Of a stretch of DNA of 64,000 nucleotides, positions 56,831-64,000 are shown piece after piece. Position numbers and translations under genes: made by a program. The stretch spans positions 599,492-663,491 of the forward strand of contig WBMV01004349.1 in assembly GCA_013396655.1 (NCBI GenBank). Direction: 5' to 3'. How positions within the stretch are numbered: the first letter of the stretch is position 1; each line of letters opens with the position of its first letter. Source of the DNA: Campylorhamphus procurvoides (taxonomy: Eukaryota > Chordata > Aves > Passeriformes > Dendrocolaptidae). Under the pieces are notes generated by a model. It ran no database searches. It worked only from the letters and a program-made list of their open reading frames with translations, and was not told the DNA's origin.

Positions 56831-57640
56831 TCAGACTTCCCTGAGGTGGGTCAGCAGCTGTGGCAGGATTACAAATGACAATATGTTGCATTTTCATCAG
56901 GCTCTTTGTCTTGAATGAACCCCGGGAAGTCTACAGGCTGTTGCAGAGGTGCTGCTGTTGGCAGTGGGGCAGCTCAAAGGGTTTTACTGGCACGTGTTTG
57001 GGGTGGACACATTACTCACATGTGGGGAAGCTGTGAGTGGATGGTTGGAGCAGCTCAGATGAGAGCAAATCAAGTTAATCATACCAGTCCAGTCATGTAT
57101 TATTTAGAACATTCCATTTGTGACAGTAAAAAATAGGCAGGAAGTCTTTCACTTCTTCAAGCTCCTGCCCCATGGCCCACATGCAGAGCACTAAAGGGGC
57201 TATAAACAATGTTAAAAGAGAATTTATGCTTGTTACTCAACCTATGGCTTGTGGTCTGACTCTCCCATGTGTTTGGATGCTTTGTGATGATCTGGGGAAG
57301 CCACAACCCTCCCCAGCTCCCTGCTCTGGGAAGCTTCATTCTGGCAGAGCAGCACAAGCACCCCAGGCTGGCCTTGCATTGTGACTGGTATTCGGGACCA
57401 TGAGAGCTGGAAGGGAGACAAATCCTTAAGGGAAACTGAAGGAAAACCCTGCAAACAAGCCTTGCTTAATAAATTTTCAGTTATTAAATATAATCTCGTA
57501 AGAGACCATTGTCAAATAAATTCTGTGAGTGAAATTTTTATGTAAGATTTCTGTGAGTGTTAATTACACAGGAAGGTTGCAGGGTCTGCATTACTCTACT
57601 AATAGGATCTTCAGGAAGAAAAAAAGACAGGTCTGACTGT
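56831..57640. other. Unique DNA, no gene seen
   Basis: The 57,080-57,250 part is repeat-free with enhancer-like words (GGGGCTATAAACAATGTTAAAA). Short frames only. Confidence 0.45.
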
Positions 57641-58010
57641 GCGTTAGATTTGGTAAAGAACTAATTTTTAATTAGTTTTAATTGATAAGTTAATTAATGA
57701 ACTTGCAAATACATACCCAGGACATGTATTTGATTCTCAGCACTAGATGCTGGGATTTTACAGGGAATACTCCTTGACGAAGGGATGGTGTGCCTGCCTG
57801 AAGTGCACAATTCAACGGAGCCATAACCATGGGTCCCTAAATAGTGATTTTCATAATTACATAATTAAAGCAGAAAGACTCAATTTTAGGCATGCAAATA
57901 TTCTTAATTCTGCTTCTGCCATGACACTGTAAAGAAGAGACAGATGAATCTGATTATGGGCCCAGGAAGCTGCAATTCCTCTCTAATACTCAGCTAGTGT
58001 TTGCCTGTTA
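57640..58010. promoter_or_regulatory. Candidate homeodomain-rich conserved block
   Basis: At 57,661-57,702 several TAAT/ATTA words are packed together: CTAATT-TTT-AATTAG (perfect palindrome, 57,661-57,675), TTTTAATTGATAAG and TTAATTAATGAAC. Downstream come TTCATAATTACATAATTAAAG and GGCATGCAAATATTCTTAATTC (octamer-like ATGCAAAT). Repeat-free and without long frames. This density is what long-range developmental enhancers often show, but AT content alone also favours such words. Confidence 0.38.
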
Positions 58011-58763
58011 TGGCAGAGCCGAGTCAGGATTTCCTCAGTGAAGTACCTGCACTTCTTCTAAGTATAACTTGAACTTCCTATTTCTTCCATTTATACTACT
58101 TAGCATGGGGATAACTGCAAATCACTTTAATCTAATTTACCCCCAAACAGTGATGATACATCTTTCAGTATAAACTCCTTCTTAACATAACATCTCTCTA
58201 GGAATATCAATACCACATACAATTTTTCAATTAAAGCAGAAACTCAACCTTTTCTGTCTGAGGAATGCTTTGTTATCTTTTTCTAAGCTTACAGCACCTG
58301 ATGTGTGGATAAAAAATCCGTCTTCTGGGGATTTTCAGCTAAATCTATTATTTAAATCCCATTTATTAAGGTTCTTTGCTTCAGTGTCTGAATATTCTTG
58401 GACACCTTTTTCCTGGCAGACACAATCCTCAGCATAATGTGCATCCTGAGTTGTACCCCGAGCACACAGCCCTGCTGTGCTGGCGTCCACGTGCCAGCCC
58501 TGATCATCTCCACTCTCAGCCAGACACCTGGGGCTTCTCCACCCAATGTTCTCCTTCAGTCCAGCATGTATTTCCCAGACAAAGCAGAGCTGCTCAAGCT
58601 TTGCTAATAGCTCCAGCACCCAAATATTGCCCCTGGTGTGGCCTCCAGGAGGACAGGATTACTCCAAGCATCCTCCTTCCATAAAGGCAGGTGGCCAAAG
58701 ACTTTCAGCTGCCACCACACCTGGTGGACCCACAAGTGGGGATCTGCTGCCTTGCACCTCCAG
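58011..58763. other. Unique DNA, no gene seen
   Basis: AT-rich to 58,380 then balanced. Frames of 60-102 codons on both strands at 58,335-58,770 overlap and lack features. Confidence 0.5.
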
Positions 58764-59100
58764 GTAGAATTCTGTAGTGGTTTGGGTTGGAAGGGACCTT
58801 AAAGATCATCCATTCCACCCCCTGGCATGGACAGGGACACCTTCCACTAGCCCAGGCTGCTCTAAGCCCCATCCAACCTGGCCTTAGACACTTCCAGGGA
58901 TGGGGCAGCCACAGCTTCTCAGCCCAACCTGTGCCAGGGTCTTACCACCCTAACAGGAAGGAATTCCTTCCCAAGATCCCATCTAGCCCTGCCCTCTGGC
59001 AGTGGGAAGCCATTCCCCTTGTCCTGTCCCTCCATCCCTTGTCCCAAGTCCCTCTCCAGCTCTCTTGGAGCCCCTTTAGGCACTGGCAGGTGCTCCAAGG
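58764..59100 (-). mobile_element. CR1 LINE 3' portion, antisense
   Basis: Plus strand: GTAGTGGTTTGGGTTGGAAG, GGACCTTAAAGATCATCC, GGACACCTTCCACTAGCCC, GGACACTTCCAGGGATGGGG (as TAGACACTTCC...), CCAACCTGTGCCAGGGTC, CCCTCTGGCAGTGGGAAGCC, CTCCAGCTCTCTTGGAGCCC. The tail repeats are nearly lost. Closely related to the 54.7-kb copy. Confidence 0.92.
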
Positions 59101-60440
59101 TAATGGCAGGGTGGATTCCAATACTGGGATGTGGCCATTGCATTACTTGTTGGAGGCAGAAGGAAGCTCTTTGTCGTAGCAATAAACCTCTCCTTGTCAG
59201 TGAAATTGTGTTGTGTGGTCACTGAACAGTTCATTAGAGGTGCTCCATGATTTGGGATTTTATTGCTTTGCAGTGTGCTCTGAAGAGCCTTGTGTTTATA
59301 GAATCCTAATGCTTTTAAACCCAAAGGTTTCTTCTTTTATATAGGTAAAATATGTGCTCACAGGCTTATAAATGCTCCCACACCCTTGGTGTGCTCCTGA
59401 AATTCAGCCACATCCTGAGCCATGCAGAGCTCCGACCTCTCCACAAACCACTCAGAGCAGGAGGGGCAGAGCTGAGAGTTCTTCCCCACTGACCCCCCCA
59501 GCCCTGCACTGAGGGGACAGCTTTCCAGGATTCCCCCAGGACATGGCTTTATGGGTATCACCCAAACAGGGCCGATGCAAACGACCCAGCTGCTGTGATT
59601 TCTGACAAGGCTTTGATGCAATTGGAGAGCTTGTTAATCATCCTGCAGGCAAACGTGTTGGACCTGAATCCAGACCTTTTGGGGGCTGCTGTTCTTGCTC
59701 CTATTCAGTGCATTCAGCCCACTGCAGAGAGTGCCAGCCTATGCTGGATCTCAGTGCAGTGCAGATCCCACAGAGGGACCTGCAGGCACTGCCAGTGAGT
59801 GCTCAGGGCACACACGGTCCTGGCAAAGGAGGGGACGAAAGGGACCACAGCTGGAAAAGGAAGGAGCACCTCAGTGCTGACAAGGACAAATGCAATCCAA
59901 CACTTCCTTTGTATAACCATTGGCAAACATTTCTGATGAGCTTTAATGCCTCAGAGTGAAGCAAACAGACGGTGCCGGGGTCAGGAACAGTGAAGTGGGG
60001 ATTTATTTTTTTCTGCCAGTCTCACAAATATCTTTGCAGATAGTGCTGATTATAGATAGTTCTTTGGCCATTTCCTGACTCTGGTTTGCCGACTCTGCCT
60101 TATTTATGGCAATGATGAAAAGTGTTCAGCATTTCTCCCTGGCATAGTTTGGACACAGAATCCAAACTTCAGAGTGGGCATTGAAACAGAGGGATCCCCA
60201 CATCCCACAGGGATATCCTTTGGCCCAGATCAGTGAGCCTTGTGATGGGATTAAGGGGATCCTGAGCTCCAGATTTACTTAAGAAGACTGCTATCAACAA
60301 TTTCTTTCTCCAGACTATTGTCAAATACCCCACAAGGATGCTTCTCACTAGAAACAGCACAAGTGCCTTCTGCAGAATCCTCACCACCTCACCAGGCTCT
60401 GCCACTACTGTGTCATATATATCTTCATCCTCAGCTGCTC
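59101..60440. other. Unique DNA, no gene seen
   Basis: No repeat or exon recognised. Featureless short frames. Confidence 0.5.
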
Positions 60441-60840
60441 TATCATAGAATCACAGAATCTCCTGAGCTGGAAGGGTCACACAAGGGCAGAATTACAGAA
60501 TCACAGAATATGAAGGTGTTGGAATGGACGTTAAAGATTATCTAGTCCCAGCCCTTCCTGCCATGGGCAGGGATACCTCCCACTAGACCACATTGCTCAA
60601 GGTTTCATCCAAGCTGACTTTGAACACTGCCAGGGTTGGGCATCCACAAATTCAACTTGTCCGATCCATGGCCCTGCACAGACACCCCAACAATCCCACC
60701 CTGTCCCTCAGAGCATTGTCCAAACACTCCTGGAGCTCTGTCAGCCTTGGGGCTGTGCCCACTGCCCTGGGGAATGTGCTCAGTGCCAAGCACCCTCTGG
60801 GGGAGGAACCTTTACCTGATATCTCACCTAAACCTCCCCA
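60441..60840 (-). mobile_element. CR1 LINE, J-like second subfamily, antisense, split by another CR1
   Basis: The outer element's reversed tail is at 60,441-60,486 (TATCATAGAATCACAGAATC, TCCTGAGCTGGAAGGGTCAC). It resumes at about 60,650 with GATCCATGGCCCTGCACAG, ACACCCCAACAATCCCACCC, CTCCTGGAGCTCTGTCAGCC and ACCCTCTGGGGGAGGAACC. Between the two parts lies a second CR1 of a different family. The outer copy is second-subfamily by its ACACCCCAACAATCCC words. Confidence 0.85.
60487..60650 (-). mobile_element. CR1 LINE nested inside the 60.4-60.8 kb CR1
   Basis: Complete reversed 3' end of a non-J CR1: GCAGAATTACAGAATCACAG, GTGTTGGAATGGACGTTAAAG, CCATGGGCAGGGATACCTCC, CACTAGACCACATTGCTCAAG, TTTGAACACTGCCAGGGTTG. 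It falls at the point where the host CR1 should read on to its GAGTCCAAC words. The exact right junction is uncertain by about 10 bp. Confidence 0.8.
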
Positions 60841-63537
60841 CTGTTGTGAAATAGAGTCAGTTGTGCACTGTAAGCCCTTTTCAGGACCAAAGTGTCATCT
60901 CCCCCAACTCACTTGCCCAACAGCCTGCTCCTGACACCACAGCCCAAGCAGGAGTCTATGGCACAGAAAACAAACTCCCAGGGTTCTCCATCACCTGATG
61001 GATGCTGTGCAGGCTGAGACACTTGCGCAGAATAGAAACTGTTAGTGCTGCCTGCTTTACAAACAATCCAAGGCAGTGCCTGGGAGTAAAGCACGGCAAA
61101 AGATTACCGAGCTTGCCAAACCAGCCTTCATATGTATGTGCATTACCCCAATCTTTAATCATATTATCACACTGATTTATTGTAGACAGGACACTCCTGC
61201 CAACACATGGGAGTTGGGTTTCCTACCAGGAACCTGCTCCTGGTTCCTACCAGTCTGCCATGACTGTAGAGCTTTCCTGGGAATGCAGAATCTTTTCTGC
61301 TACCCCATTTTATGGGTGGGAAAGCAGAGAAGTCACTGAGAGACCCATGGGCAAGGCCAGTGCCATGCAGATGTTGAGGTGTCAGGAAGAATTCACAGCT
61401 TCCAGGCTGGGAATCCCACAGGGGCTGGGAATCATTTTCCTCTCTGCTCACAGACACCAGGAACTGGAATAAAAAGAAAAAAGAGATTGACCTTCACTGG
61501 AAAGTCAGTTATGAAATGTGGTGGGGAGAATTCCTGGCTGGAAAGTGCCTGTCAGTAGCTGTCACCCAAGGAAGAGCTGAGGACACTTCAAATGTAAGGA
61601 TATGGGTTTTCAGGCTCTGGTCATTGCTCTTTGGGAAGTTTTGAGAGATAAAGCCAACGCTTGGCACCAGTCAGGACAGAAGAGCCCATTGGATGCTATT
61701 GGAGAGGCAAGACTGGCATGGCCAAAATGTCTGTCCCAAAAAGGCCACCTCATCCCAAGGAACTTCAGCCTGAGTGACCCGACAGATATCTCACTCTGCC
61801 AGAGGTAAAACATCCTTGGAATTCCCTAGACTTAATCCACAGAAATTTCCCAACCCAAAATGTCTTGACTTGTAGAATTTCTGCATCAGACCTCAGCCTG
61901 CCAGAGGAGAAGGGGCTGTTCCTCAGACAGGAGGGACCACCACCTGAGGGTACTGATTATGTGTAAACAGCATGAAATCTGCAGCAGAAACACTGGTGGG
62001 TTTTGGAGGGCCAGTTTCACAAAGCCAAGACCAACCACCAGCCAAATCCATCAGGAGGGAGGGTTCGAACTCTGAGATCTGACCCAGAACTGGGAACTCT
62101 CCCCTGCGAAGCCCAACCCTCTCACTCAGTGCATTAGCTGGACAGCCAAAACAGGCTGCAAGGCCATTTCCAAAAGCGGTCTGAAAGAGAAGATCTGCTC
62201 AGTGTCTGCAAGTTTCCTGGTTGCCACTAATTTTCTGTACCCATTCTGTCCACGATCAGAAGTGGGAGAAGGTTTGGGATGAGGAAGCTTGGAGAGTTCA
62301 AACACAGCCCTTCCAGAGGGAAGAGACTCCAAAAGAAGGTGAAGGTACGATTTACCTGCATGGCTCAGAGACACGGGAGGGCATGAGGAACGAACCAAAT
62401 GGAAGCAAAACAGAGTCTGGCTTGAAGCAAGTCACATCTTTCAGCAGTGGAGGTGACAAACGGTTGGCCAAGTCCCCATGAGCAGGGATGGGTCCTTCAG
62501 TGCTGAAGATGCTTCAAAGCACACAGGGATGGCTCAAAACGTGCCCTCAGGTGACACGGGACACAGAGGAGTGGGGATCTTTTCTCTCCAGCCTTTGGCT
62601 TCAGGAAGAAGAGCAGTGAGCAGGTTTCCCAAGGGTTGTTGAGGGTATCTCCATGCTCCTTCTCATCCTGCAAAATCCAACTTGCCCAAACCTTCCTCAA
62701 ACATTATTATTTGTCAAACACCTGATCTTGCTTTATTCTGGTCCATGGGGGATTCCTCCTGGTTCCACTTCATGCCAACACTGGGGCTGAAAGAGCCTCG
62801 TGAGTGGTTTTTGCCTCTTGACTTCCCACATCCCTTCTAAGCTCATTTGGAAAACATCCTCCCTTGCCCAACATCTCCACCAATTCCCCTGCCCCTTTGT
62901 TTTTATTTAGCTCTGTAATTACATTATCTGACCGAACCATGTTTGGGAATGAAATCTGTATATAAGATATTAAGAAAATAAAATCTGTATTTTGCAATAC
63001 CTTTGAAGTTATCTTTAGGCTGGGCAACAAGAGCAAAATCAGCGTATGGCTCTCCAAAAATCTCTAGTTTTGTGGAGCTCTTGGGAAAGAAGGTTTCATG
63101 GGCCAGGGCAGGGAAATTCACCATTTCAGATTATTTTATTAATACTATTAATAACTATTTTTGGCACTGCTTCACAAGGGAGAAAACCACCAGGTATGCA
63201 TGAGATGTAATTATGTTCATAGTTACTGCTGTGTGTTTTCCAAGAGAAAAAAAGCAATGCTCTTTTTTTTGTTCCATTTTTTACGAAAATAGCGAAGTTT
63301 GCTGTGCAGCACTGAGCCTTGTGAGCATGTGGTGAGGAAAAGCTTTCTGGAGGGACAGGGTGTTGTGATGAGTTTCGTGTGAGGATGGGGAAAGGCTTTT
63401 CCGTGTTTTGCATCGTGGTTCAACAGCTCTTGAACACGGGAGGACCGAGAGCTGGGAGCTTTGGGGGTAGCAGGGCAGGGGTGATTTGAAAGAGTCGAGG
63501 GAGCGCAGGCAGGGTAGTGCTGCCCAGGCTCTTCAGA
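60841..63537. other. Unique DNA, no gene seen
   Basis: 2.7 kb without recognised repeats. GGTTCGAAC at about 62,063 resembles a tRNA B box but has no A box or clover-leaf around it. The stretch 62,900-63,290 is AT-rich unique text. No exon identified. Confidence 0.5.
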
Positions 63538-63805
63538 GAATCTTAGAATCACGGAATGTCCCAAGCTAGAAGGGACCCACAAAAATCATCAGATTCAACT
63601 GCTGGCCCTGCACAGACAGGCCCATCCCCAAGAGTCACCCCCTGTGCCCCAGAGCATCATCCAAACCCTCCTGGAGCTCTGGCAGCCTTGGGGCTGTGCC
63701 CACTGCCCTGGGGAGCCTGGTCAGTGCCCACCACCCTCTGGGGGAAGAACCTTTCTCTGAGATCCAACCTAACCCTGCCCTGGCACAGCCCCAGCCCTCC
63801 CCTCG
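63538..63805 (-). mobile_element. CR1 LINE 3' end, young J-like group, antisense
   Basis: Plus strand: GAATCTTAGAATCACGGAATG, AAGCTAGAAGGGACCCAC, CCCATCCCCAAGAGTCACCC, CCTGTGCCCCAGAGCATCATC, CCACCCTCTGGGGGAAG, GAGATCCAACCTAACCCTGC. 5'-truncated. It abuts the CpG-rich edge directly. Confidence 0.92.
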
Positions 63806-63825
63806 GGTCCCTCCCTCCCCTCACG

Positions 63826-64000
63826 CCCTTTGGGGTCCCGATTCACCCCGGGCCCTTCGCCTTCGGGGCCGTGCCGGGCTGTCTCCGCCGTGCTCTCACC
63901 CCCTGCCCGGGCCGTGCCGGGGGCTGGGAGGGGTGTTGGTCCGAACCCTCCTCACACACAACACAACACAACACACACCCCGGGGCACAGCGCACCGGGG
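63826..64000. promoter_or_regulatory. Possible edge of a CpG island
   Basis: About 175 bp with some 17 CpG and high GC (CCCGGGCCCTTCGCC, TTCGGGGCCGTGCCGGGC, GTCTCCGCCGTG, CCGTGCCGGGGGC, CCGGGG at the end), far above the rest of the window. It contains an ACACAACACA run (63,953-63,979). It could be the start of a promoter CpG island of a gene beyond the right edge. The window ends before a TSS or exon can be judged. Confidence 0.45.
63953..63979. repeat. (CA)/(ACACA)n simple repeat
   Basis: Alternating CACACA and CAACA units over about 27 bp inside the CpG-rich edge. Confidence 0.85.

Noticed and set aside
62040..62080. tRNA-like B box GGTTCGAAC
   Set aside because: No A box at the right distance and no acceptor or anticodon stems could be formed.
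1..64000. CRISPR array, prokaryotic operon, phage or plasmid features
   Set aside because: No regularly spaced repeats, no dense coding and no Shine-Dalgarno context; repeats are vertebrate CR1 LINEs.

Overview
The window reads as an avian, most likely songbird (passerine), intergenic or deep-intronic stretch. The basis is repeat content. The dominant interspersed repeats are 5'-truncated CR1 LINE copies of bird types, ending in degenerate ATTCTRTG tails. One abundant group resembles the CR1-J type I associate with passerines. There are no Alu, L1 or B1 elements, and no bacterial gene structure. The species cannot be named from the sequence.

No protein-coding gene, rRNA or tRNA gene could be supported. 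The longest open frames are either translations of CR1 repeats (either strand) or chance frames in moderately GC-rich DNA without recognisable domains or splice context. Nothing I call is a functional CDS. A GC- and CpG-rich stretch at the extreme right edge (about 63,830-64,000) could be the start of a promoter CpG island belonging to a gene outside the window.

Layout by region. 0-5 kb: mostly unique DNA, one young and one older CR1, and a possibly constrained block near 3.9-4.1 kb holding a near-perfect palindrome. 5-11 kb: four CR1 copies separated by unique AT-rich DNA. 11-18 kb: unique DNA with candidate conserved noncoding blocks (11.9-12.2, 17.6-17.9 kb), a CR1 3' end and an ancient CR1 reverse-transcriptase remnant (15.0 kb). 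18-27 kb: young CR1, a candidate enhancer block (19.7-20.1 kb), an ancient antisense CR1 endonuclease remnant (23.4-24.2 kb), a duplicated 78-bp block and a perfect 13-bp-stem hairpin. 27-37 kb: mostly unique, with an ancient turtle-like CR1 3' end (34.5-34.7 kb) and a nested palindrome (36.7 kb). 37-41.3 kb: a cluster of sense CR1 copies. 41-50 kb: unique DNA, two short minisatellites, one antisense young CR1, one antisense CR1 of an older family and twin inverted repeats (47.9 kb). 50-55 kb: the longest recent CR1 copy (decayed RT to 3' end), an ancient CR1 endonuclease remnant, a solo LTR of an endogenous retrovirus and three antisense CR1 copies. 55-64 kb: AT-rich candidate regulatory DNA cut by antisense CR1 copies, one of them a CR1 inserted into another CR1, then the CpG-rich edge.

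Two window-wide patterns stand out. First, the young CR1 group is all plus strand from 1 to 41 kb (seven copies) and all minus strand from 46 to 64 kb (five copies). Second, the non-repeat islands repeatedly contain homeodomain-type TAAT/ATTA palindromes. Together with the lack of exons, that would suit a gene desert of long-range developmental enhancers, but this is inference that needs cross-species alignment.
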